Shown here: positions 1-11,059 of the stretch, one piece after another
Layout: each line of letters starts with the position of its first letter
Position numbering within the stretch: position 1 is the stretch's first letter
Assembly (NCBI GenBank): GCA_018350325.1
Contig: JAEVLN010000009.1
Coordinates: forward strand, 1,447,388 to 1,511,387
Direction: 5' to 3'
DNA length: 64,000 nucleotides
Source of the DNA: Globodera rostochiensis
Taxonomy: Eukaryota > Nematoda > Chromadorea > Rhabditida > Heteroderidae
Made by a program: the position numbers and the translations under genes
Notes under the pieces: generated by a model
Told to the model about the DNA's origin: nothing
Database searches by the model: none
What the model saw: only the letters and a program-made list of their open reading frames with translations

Positions 1-63
1 AAAAAGTTTTTTTTTACTTGAATATCTGGGGACACATTATGTTGGACTTTAAATGTTATTTAG

Positions 64-826
64 ATAATCAATGAGTTATCGGCGCAAGTTATTCCTTTGT
101 CCCTCCATGAATATGGCACTTGGGTGATCCAATGTGTGCTTGAACACTGCACGGAGCAGCAAAAGCGTGCCGTGCTGGAACAACTGCTTGGCAATGTGCT
201 CTCTTTGGTCACTGATAAGTATGGCAGCTTCGTGATCCAATATTTGCTTGAACATGGACTGCCCGAAGACCGGGAGCGCATTGTACGCAGTCTGCAGGGC
301 AAAATTCTGAAGAACACACATCTCCATTCCTTCTGCAGCGTAATCGAGAAGTGTGTGGTTTTTGGGACGCCGGAGCAGAGAAATGCGCTGATCGACCAAG
401 TTTGTGCGGAGTGAGTGTTTTTTCCGGTACCCCAAGAACTAAATTTTTGCTGTTTTCTGTTCAGCAACGGCTCTGGCTTCGCGCCCTTGTTGAAAATGAT
501 GAAGCATCCGTTCGGCAACGACGTTGTGCAGAAAATGCTGAACGTTGCGGACACTGCGCGTCACCAGAAAATGATGTTGGCCATCAAAACTGTTCCGATT
601 AAAAACACGGGAAATCGATCATCAAAGTGAGTTTTGTGATTAGTTTTCTTGCGCTTTTTGCATTTCTTCATCAATATTTCATGGTTTTTGATTTTGCTCA
701 CAGAATTATTTTAAACGTTTTTTGGGTTTCAGATCGCTTAAGCAAAAGGGGGGCGGCGCAGTCGCCGACAAAAAAAAGAAGAAGCCGAACAACGGATTAT
801 GGCGTGTGCCAATTAAAGATTTATAG
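64..826 (+). CDS. PUF (Pumilio-family) RNA-binding protein, 3' part
   Basis: The 3' end of a PUF gene whose 5' part lies outside the window. Exons are 64-410, 465-626 and 733-826, with GT-AG introns and phases that fit. Exon 1 gives PUF repeats of the R6 type (YGTWVIQ, EHC), the R7 type (YGSFVIQ, EHGLPEDRERIV) and an R8-like helix (SVIEKC), ending LIDQVCAE. Exon 2 gives the C-terminal cap (NGSGFAPLLKMM, NDVVQKMLNVAD). Exon 3 is a short Lys-rich tail. PUF proteins bind the 3' UTRs of mRNAs and repress or stabilise them in the cytoplasm, each repeat reading one base. The same C-terminal architecture recurs in three other genes here (stops at 13614, 18760 and 60329). The frame is intact, so this is probably functional. 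The first exon begins directly after a TTTAG acceptor. Confidence 0.85.
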
Positions 827-1802
827 AATTATTTATTTTATTTTTTGCTCGTAAATTGAACTGCAGCGATAAAAAGTTTCAGAAAAATGTGTACTCGATC
901 TCCATCATAATTTAATGACCAGTTTATCCCCCTAAATCTTCAATTTTTTAGGCACATATTTCTGCATTGCTAGCACATAATACCTTACATATTTTGGGAT
1001 TTTTAGCACACATAAATCCTATGCCTAGCAGTGTTTTCCTGTTCCAACAATTTTGAACCTGTTCCTGTTCCTGTTCTGTTCTAAAATCTTAGAACAGCCC
1101 GTCTGTTCTGTTCCTGTTCTGTTCCGACCTCGAGAACAGAACAGGAACAGGAACAGAACAGGAACAGAACAGAGTAAACTGTTCTTAGACTGTTCCAAAT
1201 TAAAAATTTTCCGAGTGAAATTCAGTCTGAAATTTTAATTGATGATGCATTGGACAAAGTGTTCAATCACTTCCTAGTGATGCTCGAGACCTAACCTTAC
1301 CAAGACTTTACCCCGAGACTCGAGATTGACCCTCAAAAACACGAGACTTTTACGAAAATATTTTAATTTAGGTTCAAAATAGGGTTGTTCCCGACCCCTT
1401 GGGCGGGAAAAGGAGGTTGGGGTTGGTCATGTCGAAGGTCGGGGGCGACCCAATTTTGAGAATGGGGAGCAACTCAAATTCAAAATTTTTTGAGAATTCT
1501 GCTTTACATCAGGGGGAGGGGGGGGGGGGGGGTCGGCGGTGCCGATAGGCGCCGCCGAGAAAATTTTGAATTTTTGACTTAATTTGTTAAGGGATTTGCA
1601 ACCATTTTTTGAAGATTTTGATGGAATTGTTAAAAAAATTGGTCTTGATTTTTAAAAACAAAACAAAAGGGTCCCCCTATGATTTTTTTTCTCAAGTTTA
1701 ATGAAACAAATAAAAAATTTATATGTCTTCAAAAAATATTAAATCTAAAATATTTTTAATTACCATCAAAGTTCATAAAAAGAGAGAAAAAAAAATCATT
1801 TA

Positions 1803-1868
1803 CAAAGTCGGGGTTCGAACCCACAGCCCCAGGCATCACATATCACTCACCATTACACCACACCAGGG
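1803..1868 (-). other. tRNA-like (SINE-type) sequence in element A
   Basis: The minus strand shows an A-box-like TGGTGTAATGG and a B-box GGTTCGAACCC about 35 bp apart, as in tRNA-derived SINE heads. Acceptor-stem pairing is not convincing, so it is called tRNA-like rather than a tRNA gene. Confidence 0.5.
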
Positions 1869-1914
1869 AGTAAAATAAAAAGAATAAAAAAGATTTTCAC
1901 TAGGGAAAGTTGAA

Positions 1915-1973
1915 CCTTAGCCAAAATTGAATCACGTCACTCAGTTTAACCACTACGCCACCTGAGATCATAC
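1915..1973 (-). other. second tRNA-like sequence in element A
   Basis: The minus strand reads GGCGTAGTGGTTAA (A box) and then GGTTCAAC (degenerate B box). It lies about 45 bp from the first copy in the same orientation, so element A carries a tandem pair. Confidence 0.45.
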
Positions 1974-2212
1974 TGAATAGTTGGAAAATTTCAAATATAT
2001 TACTCAATAAAAGTTCAATTCTTCAATTTTTACCCTGTTCTAGCTTGGCCTGTTCTGTTCCTGTTCTGTTCCTGTTCCAAGGATTTTGAATCTGTTCCTG
2101 TTCCTGTGCTGTTCTAAATTCTAGAATAGAACAGGAACAGGAACAGGAACAGAACAGGAACAGAACAGGAACAGAACAGGCCAAGCTGGAACAGGAAAAC
2201 ACTGATGCCTAG

Positions 2213-4290
2213 TAATGAATTATCAATTTCTTACGGTAATCGTAGGCTTTACTGGTCATACAAAAAAAAAGCAATTCTGAGTTCTGGTTACGGCCCTGGT
2301 CAGTCCCTAACCAGAACCCATAGAAAAAGAGCGAGGGAATGGGAAGGGTTGTACGATCTAGCAAAATGTAAATTATTTTGAGTTTTTAACCGATTTTCTT
2401 TTTCTACAGGAATTCCCTCGGAATTGGGGGAAAATTCCCTGGGAACGTTCCCGGGGAATTTTCGGGGGAAAGTTCCCTCGCTCTTTTTCTACGGGCTCAG
2501 GGGTGGGTTGAAAGAAAGAAAATTTTTCGAAATCAAAATTTTTTTATTTGAATAAAAAAAGCAGAAAAGAAGCTTTAAAATCAATTTTAAGTTGAAAGTT
2601 AAGTAATGATAAAATAAAAGTTATTCAAGAAGGATTTTTAAATAGTTATAAAACAAAAGAAGCAAATAACTTATTAATAAATCTTAATTTAAAAAAAAAG
2701 TTCTGGTTTTCGAAATTGAAACGAAAGAAAAACTTCGAAATCGACAGGTTTTGACCCACCACTGGTCCCGCCTACCCATCGCCATGTCGCTGTTTTCGAA
2801 GGCACTGGTGATGCAATTCCATTGACGGCGCCATTCCCACTCAATTGCCTCCATCTCCCATTTAGTCCATTTGTCCTCTTTTCGCTCTTCGCCCAATCGG
2901 ACAACACACCAACAACAATTTGTTTTTAAGGCGTCGCAATGACAACCGCTCCCCCGTCCAATTGTTCATCAGCTCAAATGGTCAAATGTCGGAAAATGCG
3001 GACGAATGATGTGAAATTGGCCGGCTCAGAAGCACTGACAAAAGCCTAGAATGAAGTGAATAATTTCTCTCAAATTAATTATAAAAATTAAATTACCCAT
3101 TTTGAGTCCGTCCATTCGTGCCGGCAGGTTAAACTCACAAATAAGCATCTTTGTAAGGCCATCCATCCCCGCGGGCATTTGGCCAAGGCTTGGGCAGAAG
3201 AAGCACCGCCGGCGTTGTCTTCAGCAGGGAATTCGGGGAAAAGTTTATAGGAATCGATCGATCGGAGCTTTGTGCAGTTGCTTGGAAGAAGTGCCGGAGT
3301 GATTTGTCGCAAACGGCCCAATTGCGAGGAGTTCAAACGAAGAAAGCAACAAATGTTGTCACTGACCAAAGGCCAAATCTTTTGCCAACAAATTATTTGC
3401 CAGCTGCGGGGCTTTGGCCATGGAAAGTTCTAATGATAAACATTGGCCCGGAAGAGTCGAAAAAGCGCTGAAGAAAAATTTAAAGACGCTTTGATCGACG
3501 TAACTGAAAGAGCAAAAACTGGCAAATCCCAAAGAATGGAGGTCCCAAATTTGTTTTTTGTTCATTGAGCTAAACAATTATATCCGGGGGTTTTCAGTGG
3601 TGCTGCTGATTACGAATCTGCCCTTAGATTTTGTCAAATCATTGATTTTGTTTAAGATTTTTCATCAAGCACTTGATTTTCGGTAATGGTAAGCGCCTTC
3701 TCCGCAAACGAAAAATTCGTCCTTATTTTTTTTTACAAATTTTGGACAAATTAGAAAATGAAAAATTCCAACATTAGGCATCGCATTTATTTGTCACATA
3801 AATTCGCAATGAATTATGGTAAGTAGAATCCGGCAGGAACGGGATTTCCCCGGGGAAAGTACGGGATTCCCGGTCCCGTTCCCGCAAAGAAAATGCCTTG
3901 ATCAAATCAATTGAATTTATTATTTTTTGATGTTCATAAAATACAATTTTATTACTTTTAGATTTTAATAAAATGCAATTGATTTTTTTCCATTTACAAT
4001 AAAAAGCATTTCTGGTTTAATGTGGACCCGGATTGCCGCTCCAAACCTCCGAGGGGTTTCAGACTCAAAACTCGACCCGAACTTGTTCTAAACTTGAGGT
4101 AACCCCCCTGATGATGTGCCACGCACTAGATCGTTTCGATTGCCAATAAACAAATATTTTTTGTTAAGATGCAAAATTATTCTTTAAAATAGTCTTTTAA
4201 CGCATAAAATCATTTGAATTTGCATAAATGTTAATCAAAATGTGAAATGTTTTTAATCAACTACGATCTTTTTCTCTCTCTTTTCATTGT
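2213..4290. other. Intergenic region without a recognised gene
   Basis: I see no supported gene. A short inverted repeat runs about 2318-2505, with ends AGAAAAAGAGCGAGGGAA and its complement around GGAATT/TTCCC words. A degenerate CCCGTTCCCG-word remnant is at 3830-3895. Overlapping ORFs of 60-93 codons on both strands at 2684-3577 match nothing I know and have no exon-like partners. Confidence 0.5.
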
Positions 4291-6193
4291 TTATTTTCCA
4301 AAAAGTTCCTTGTGACGTTCATTCAATTCCTTCAATGCTTCAGGCCCCATTTTATTGTTTTCCGCATAATTGTCCATGTAATTTTGCCCGGCAATCAAAA
4401 AGTCCTCTTTGGTCATTTCCTTCAAAATTTTCTTCTGAAATTAATTGAATTAAATGTTATTTATATTTATTTATTTTGCATATTTTGGACCTTCATGCCA
4501 ATAATGCCGTACTGGTGTGCCAATCGGAATTTACGAATGGCCGACTTTTTGCTGTGCGTCACCAGAAACGCAACGCAACGATTCACAACGGGGCCCAACA
4601 AAAAACGATTCGCCAACATCAAAACGTCCTCCACACATCCCTCTGAAATATTTATGAACTAAAAATGGCCAAATTATTATTTTTACCGTCCAATGCCATT
4701 TGCGGATTCATTATGTGGGAAATGACTCGTTCAAATTTGGTGACGGCATCAGAAAGTTCGTCAATTTGAATATTTGGCATTTCTTTGGCGTTTTCTCCAA
4801 AAAACAAAGTTTGGAAATATTTTGAGTGAGTCGCCAACAACTAAAAATGATAAAATTAAAAAGAATTTAAAATTTAATTTAACTCACGAATTTGTTCACA
4901 TACAGAACTTTTCCATTGATCAGCAAAGCATCTTCGAGGCGCGTAACGCTAAAACAAAATTTGAATTTTAAAATGAGAAAAGGGAGAGGAAATTTTAAAT
5001 GACTGATTAATTTACAAACTAGGGATGTGATTTTTAGTTATTAATAGGGCTACATATTATATGGAAATCCATATTTTCCATATATTTGCGATTTTTATTC
5101 CATATTTTTTTCCATATTTCGTCATTTTTCTAAAATTCCTTAACAAAAATGCAATAAAAACGAAAAATACACCCCCTAAGGTTTAATTTACATTTATAAA
5201 AATTTTTATTTCTTTATTACTTCACTTAGGAAAATCTTGCCCATTTTTTGCTATCATATGAAAATTTTTTTATCCATATTTCGTCCATATTTTGCAATTT
5301 TTCATCCATATTTTATGGCCATTTTCGAGATTTTTTATCCATATAATTTGTAGCCCTAGTTATTAACTATTATGCTGCTTGTTTTGATGAGTTATGCACA
5401 AAAACATGTTTTAGTCAAATTCCGTGTGTGGACATTTTGCCAAGTAAGTTAGAATTTGAATTTTTTTTTGTCAAGCTCCAAAAAAAAAAATCAAAAGTTT
5501 TCAAGCATTTGTGAGGAAAAAAGCAAAAGCTTACGCCATTCCGTTGGGCTCTTCAGTGATCACTTCGGCTTTGAACGTCACAGCGTCCTCCTTCTGATCG
5601 TATAAGCCATTCTTCGGGTCCATCAATTCCTAAAACAAAACCAAATTTAATTTTAAAAAAATATTGAAGTTTATTCGTTCACTTCGAATTTGACAAATTG
5701 ATTCCAGTCCCGCACAGCTTCAATAGCATTAAAAATGTGACAATATTCTTCCTGCCTAAGGCATTCGCTGTTTTCCTTGCAAGAAACAACGCTCAATTTA
5801 ACCGTCGCCCGACAAGTCCAGGCCATGTCTAAAAAATATTTTATTATTTATGGCATTTAAATTGAAGATTTCACAAATTGAGGCTCACCAGTTGTATTGC
5901 CACAGCACCGCAGTTGAAGGGCAGCGTACGCATCACAACGATAGATCGAGATTTGCCATGTCAACCCGTTGATGTACTCATAATCACCGGATACACTCGG
6001 CCCACGTCCAGCAGAAAATTCCTTGAATTTTTTCATCTGGTACACAATTTGGCCGCTCCTTTTGAACTTATTGTCTAAAAACGGGGCATCCAACAAATTT
6101 TTGATTGAATATCGTTGAAAATGCCTTTCTACCTTTGTCCTGCTGATCACCACCACCAGTGTTTGACGAAGATTGGCTTTTGGCTGATTCCAT
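4291..6193 (-). CDS. MATH-BTB (BATH) domain protein, paralogue 1
   Basis: A complete gene of eight exons on the minus strand: 6193-6133, 6074-5889, 5828-5683, 5629-5535, 4948-4888, 4840-4687, 4642-4491 and 4434-4291. All introns are GT-AG, phases agree, and the product is about 332 aa. Exons 2-4 encode a MATH domain ([37 protein letters not shown]). Exons 5-7 encode a BTB/POZ domain with BACK-like tail ([52 protein letters not shown]). MATH-BTB proteins are substrate adaptors for cullin-3 E3 ubiquitin ligases: MATH recruits the target and BTB binds CUL3. The ATG follows a Ser-rich N-terminus. Intron 4 carries hAT-like element E. The gene pairs with the + strand paralogue at 7972. Confidence 0.9.
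5045..5358. mobile_element. hAT-like MITE E with ATCCATATTTC word ends
   Basis: Terminal repeats TAGGGCTACA and TGTAGCCCTA are flanked by a perfect 8-bp duplication GTTATTAA (5037-5044, 5359-5366). The body is dominated by the words CCATATTT and ATATGGA. It lies inside an intron of the MATH-BTB gene. Confidence 0.85.
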
Positions 6194-6223
6194 GGTGAGT
6201 ATTTTCGATCAATGAGTAATTAA

Positions 6224-6633
6224 TAGGGCTGCGATTTATATGGAAATCCATATTTTTTTTGCGCACTCGGAACAGCGTATAAATGCCATAAATAATGTTT
6301 TTAGCTTTGGTTGGAGCTTCTAGAGCCCATTTTTAATCCATATTTTCTATTTTTATCCATATTTCGCCATTTTTCAAAAATTCGTTAACAAAATGCAATA
6401 AAAACGAAAATACACCCCCTAAGGTTTAATTTACATTTTTAAAAATTTTTATTTCTTTATTACTTCACTTAGGAAAATCTTGCCCATTTTTTGCTATCAT
6501 ATGAAAATTTTTTTATCCATATTTCGTCCATATTTTGCAATTTTTGTCCATATTTCGTCCATATTTTGCGATTTTTCATCCATATTTTATGGCCATATTT
6601 CGAGATTTTTTATCCATATAAATCGCAGCCCTA
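6224..6633. mobile_element. hAT-like MITE F, related to element E
   Basis: Ends TAGGGCTGCGATTTATATGG and its complement are flanked by GTAATTAA (6216-6223) and GTTATTAA (6634-6641), an 8-bp duplication with one mismatch. The interior shares CATATTTCGTCC words and a roughly 120-bp core with element E. It sits 30 bp upstream of the MATH-BTB start codon and so may affect that promoter. Confidence 0.8.
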
Positions 6634-6641
6634 GTTATTAA

Positions 6642-7971
6642 TTTTAAAATATCAACAAAATCTGTGAAATGAGCAAAATAAAGGAACCCAACAAACGAAT
6701 TGCATAATGGGGGGGGGGGCTGACAGTGGCCATTCCTTTGGCACAACAAAAAGTAGCGGCGATTAAGCAGCGAATTGGACAATTCGCCGAAAAAATTCAG
6801 ACGTTTTGCCAACTAATGTAATGCTGGAGGGAATATTTGGACAAGTGGGCGGAATATTTCTTTTGAAAAAACGCGAAAAACGGCCAAACAACCACAAAAA
6901 TTTTATTAAAATAATTAATATTGTATTTGTCGATTGAGAGTTTTCAATCAAGAATTCACATTTAAATTTAAAGATTAAACCAAAATTCTCAAAGTTGTCT
7001 ACCAAAATACCATTCTTAGGGGTCATATTGTTTCCGTTTTTTCCGTAAAAAGGGCATTTTAACGGAAAACAGAATTCCGCCAATATTGAGCCTTTTTGGA
7101 AACTATTAGGCCATTTTTAGTGCCTATTTTAAGGGTTTTGAGGAACTAAAAGACGAAATTTTTAGGCTTTTCAGGGACTAAATCCGAGTCGTACTGACTG
7201 ATAAATTGGTTTAATTCAATTATTTATTATTAATTCAATTATTTATTATCGAATGGACAACAGAATAAATCCAAATACAACTCAAAGCATTTTTGCATTT
7301 CTAAAATGACAAATGCTTTAAAAAAAGAAAGAATATTTAACCGTTATGAATTGGGGGGATTATCTTTTAGTTTTTTGAGTGGACGTTACTTTTGAGGGCA
7401 ATGACCCTACAAAAAACGGGGGATGGGCACGGCACATTCACCTTTTTGGGAATTAATCTCATTTTGTGTCATAAATTTGAATGTTTTATTTGCTTTGAGC
7501 AAAATGTTGACCCAAAGAATTGTGAGAAAGGCAAAAGTTCAGTGCCCTGGACTCAGTTTTGATCGGACCGACCCTTTCTTTATTGCCTGAGGCGATGTGC
7601 CGTTGCCGCCGTTTTCGTTGTACGCCGTCGTCCGCGGCACGTTCACTCGGCACGGCACAGAGAGAGGTCAGCCAACGCCTTCTCACCAAACAAAAAATTT
7701 GCCCTTTTTTCTAGCAAAAAAATATCAATTAGAAATTAAAGAAAATTTTTCAGAGGATGAAATTTATAATAAATGAATAGATCAGAAAATAAAGAAAAAA
7801 CGAAAATGAAATAATTAATGTTGAGTTTGTTTTCAGTTTTATTATATTTCAAGTTTTTTCGCAATTGGACAAATTTGAAACTGAAACATTTAGGCATCGC
7901 CATTATTTGTCACATTAATTTGCAGAGAATTATTATTGTCTTGAACATATTCACGCGCTTTGATTGCAGTC
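6642..7971. other. Intergenic region between the divergent MATH-BTB genes
   Basis: AT-rich DNA with a poly-G run near 6709-6718. No exon pair, RNA gene or conserved ORF is supported. The region presumably contains the promoters of the two divergent BATH genes, but I cannot place them. Confidence 0.45.
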
Positions 7972-10900
7972 ATGAAAAGAGCCAGAATTGAATCAGCTTC
8001 GTCGAACACTGGCGCTGAACGGAACAACAGAGGTCAAACAAATGCCGCCTCAATTAGGGGAAGGTCCCCCCGAGCCCTCGGGGGTTGGGAAAGTCGGGGA
8101 GGTCCGGGTTGGCCATGTCGGTGGCCAGGGGGTAAATAAAATTTTGTTGATAAAATTTTTTTAATAAAAATTTCAGCAATGTGTTCATTTTATACGCAAT
8201 TTTTTTAAATACAAAAAATTACTGGAAAATCGAAATTTTAAAAAATTTGATTAAGAAAAATGCAACCGAAAATCGACTTTTATTGGCTTGGCCCTCATCC
8301 CCCCTCGAAAAGTTTCTGCTTACGGCTCTGCCAGCGTCCTTTTTCAGGCCTATTTTAAGTTTTTCTGAGGCAGGGGGGATCGGCGGTGCCGAGAAATTTT
8401 GTATTTTGACTCAATTTGTTAAGAGTTTTCAACTAAATTTCAACAATTTTTGTAACCTTTTTAGGAATGGGAGGGGCTCGTCGGCGCTGAAAGGCGCTGT
8501 CGGGGAAATTGAAATTTTTTTTGTTAAGAAAATTGGTCAAATAATTACCAATTTTGCAATGAAAAATTTAAACAAATTCAAAGTCGGGGACCAAGGCTAC
8601 TCTCAACGATAGATTAATAGCTTAATTAATTAATTGATTTTCCTTTTTGAAGACAATATGCACAAACGCAGTGATCAAATTTTGTTTCGAGTGGACAAAT
8701 TCAAGGCATTTGTTAGAAACCGTGACCTGCCGCCGTGGCTGGGTGGTATCAGATCTGGGCACACGAGGAGTCACTCAATCAACATCAACGGATTGCCATG
8801 GGAAATGGAGATAGAAGCTTGTGAATGTGTGAAGGTTATTAGTGCATATAGAACTGCCGGGGGGGGGCGGGGGGGGGGGGGGCTCAGCGTACGCTTTGCC
8901 GCTTTTATTGATCCCAACATTTTTCCAGGAGCCGCCCGCCACCACCACCAACCCAGACTGCTTTCACATTGACGTTGGCCTGAACTGCCTTGGCGACGAA
9001 AATGGTAAGCGATCGATAATTGAATAATCCGATTTTTATAAATGAATTAATTATAAACATTTATTTATATGATTCCTAAGAAAACACTTAAACGGCTTTA
9101 GACATGACCTGGTCTTGTCGTGCGGCAGCACAATTCAGTGTCGTCAATAAAAGCGGGGAAAGTCTTATGAAGCAAGGAAATTTGGATAATTTTGAGCTTT
9201 ACACAGCTCATTGTGCTAGCAATGGCCCTGGTTGTGTTTTCAAAATTGAGGTGATATTTTATATAATATTTTATTAAGTGTAATGGAAATTGTCGAGATT
9301 CTCGACAAACATTCGCAAAAATGATGCACTCTCGGGGAATATTTTCTAAACTTTTTACAGGAATTGATGAGCCCGAAGAATGGCTTTTACGACGAAAAGG
9401 ATGATAGTATGACATTCAAAGTGGAAATTGTCGCGGAAGAGGCCATTCGAAAGTCGACCCCCCTCCCATCCCCGGGGGGCAAAACCGGACAACTTGGCGT
9501 CGTTGGTCATTAGTCAAATTACTGTAACCAAATTTGGCATCATTCGTCTCCGTTTGATCCTGTAATCAAATCAAAGCTATAGTAGTTGATTCGTCTTTAA
9601 AGCTCAAAGCGTGTAAAAATCATAAATTTTTCGTGCCACCTTGTAGGGCCGTTTGAGGTACCAAAACATTTATTTGGTTAGCTAACAAAAGAGCTTTTGA
9701 AGCTTTAAAATTCATGGTGCTAAGATAGGCGGTGCCAAGTTGACCCCAACCCTTCCCCCCGGGGGGATGGGCTTATTATAGTCCATTAACGAATCCATTT
9801 TTAGCGGAGTTCGTTACGACAAAGCATTGCTGATTAATGGCACATTGGTGAATGTGAACAAATACGTGAGTTTAAATTAAATTCTAAAATAATTATTTTT
9901 AAATTTAAAATAAATTTAGCTGCTGGCCGCTCATTCGAACTTTTTCCAAACGTTGTTTTTTGGTGAAAATGCAAAAGAAACGTCAGAAATTCACATCGAC
10001 GAAGTTCCGGATGCCGTCGCAACTTTCAAAAAACTTATTTCCACAATGTATCCGCACAACGAGGAGTTGGACGGTACAAAATCAGGGCGGGCGCGCGGTT
10101 CTTCGAAATTTAAATTTTGGAAATCGTTTTAAAGTCTTTAACCAAAAACCCGGGGTTGAATAAATTTGAAATTTTGAAAAAACTCGGGATTTTATAAGGG
10201 GGAAATTTAGTCCCTAAATTGGAGACTTCAGTACCAGTCCCGATCCCGTCCTACTCTAATTAAAATTTCAATTCAAAAACAGTTTTTCTATGCCAACCGG
10301 GCCAAGACCAGACATGCTCACGGATATCCGCAGATATATCCGGATACGGATACGAAAGTTCGTATCCGTGAACAATGCCTGGTCGACCCCACCAAACAGT
10401 GGTCGCCATATGTATTTAGACAAATTGAATTTGTTTTAAACGCATTATAATTGCATAATGAAGCATTGTGAGAAAAAGTGGCCAAGTGCTTTTTTGTAGC
10501 ATTTTTAGTGGGCTTTAAAATGATGAAGAGCAATAGTGTCAGACACCTCACGTCAAAACAACGTTTAACCCCATGTCCAATTTCATCACTTTTTACTGCG
10601 CCATATCTACCTATTTTGACAAAATGTTAAAAAACAAAAAAGCAATATTTTGTGTGGCCCAAAATCCAAACAAAAATTCATGCAGGCATAATGAGAGTCA
10701 CAAAATATTCAGATGAATGTGTTGAAAACGTTTTGCTTTTGGCAAATCGTTTTTTGTTGGATTGCGTTGTGAACCGGTGCGTTGAGTTTCTGCTAAAAAA
10801 AAGCAAAAAGTCGGCCATTTGCAAATTCCGATTGGCACACCAGAGCGGCATTGATGGAGTGGAGGTCCGAAAATGCAATTTTTTTGATTAATTTAAATTA

Positions 10901-11059
10901 ATTTCCAATCAATTTTAGCTCAAAATCTTGGAGAATATGACCAGGCAAGACTTTTCGGGAAAGGCTTATTTCAACAATCTGTCGGAGACCATCAAATTGG
11001 GAGTTGAAGAAATGGAGGAACTGCGAGAACGGCACAAGGAGCTTTATGAAAACAGATGA
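7972..11059 (+). CDS. MATH-BTB (BATH) domain protein, paralogue 2
   Basis: Paralogue of the 4291-6193 gene. Exons are 7972-8032, 8653-8834, 8929-9004, 9102-9250, 9361-9452, 9805-9865, 9920-10073, 10713-10864 and 10919-11059, giving about 355 aa. Several exon sizes are identical to paralogue 1 (61, 61, 154 and 152 nt), which supports the model. MATH motifs: [42 protein letters not shown] motifs: [53 protein letters not shown]. Likely role: CUL3 substrate adaptor. Intron 8835-8928 contains a long poly-G tract (8862-8881); removing it restores phase across the MATH domain. Other introns carry low-complexity inserts (GC-rich inverted words at 9450-9770; CCCG and CCGGATACG words at 10090-10380). 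The 9452 donor is inferred from phase. Confidence 0.85.

Larger units (their letters stand above)
1029..2204. mobile_element. hAT-like non-autonomous element A with TGTTCC word ends
   Basis: The element starts CAGTGTTTTCC and ends GGAAAACACTG. It is flanked by a perfect 8-bp direct repeat ATGCCTAG (1021-1028 and 2205-2212), the size made by hAT transposases. About 150 bp at each end consists of TGTTCCTGTTC-type words in both orientations (1040-1180 and 2035-2195). The interior holds a poly-G tract, a copy of the GGTGCCGATAGGCGCC motif and two tRNA-like promoters on the minus strand. There is no coding capacity. Confidence 0.85.

Noticed and set aside
2684..3577. Overlapping ORFs of 60-93 codons on both strands
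   Set aside because: No recognisable domain, no exon-intron context, no paralogue in the window.
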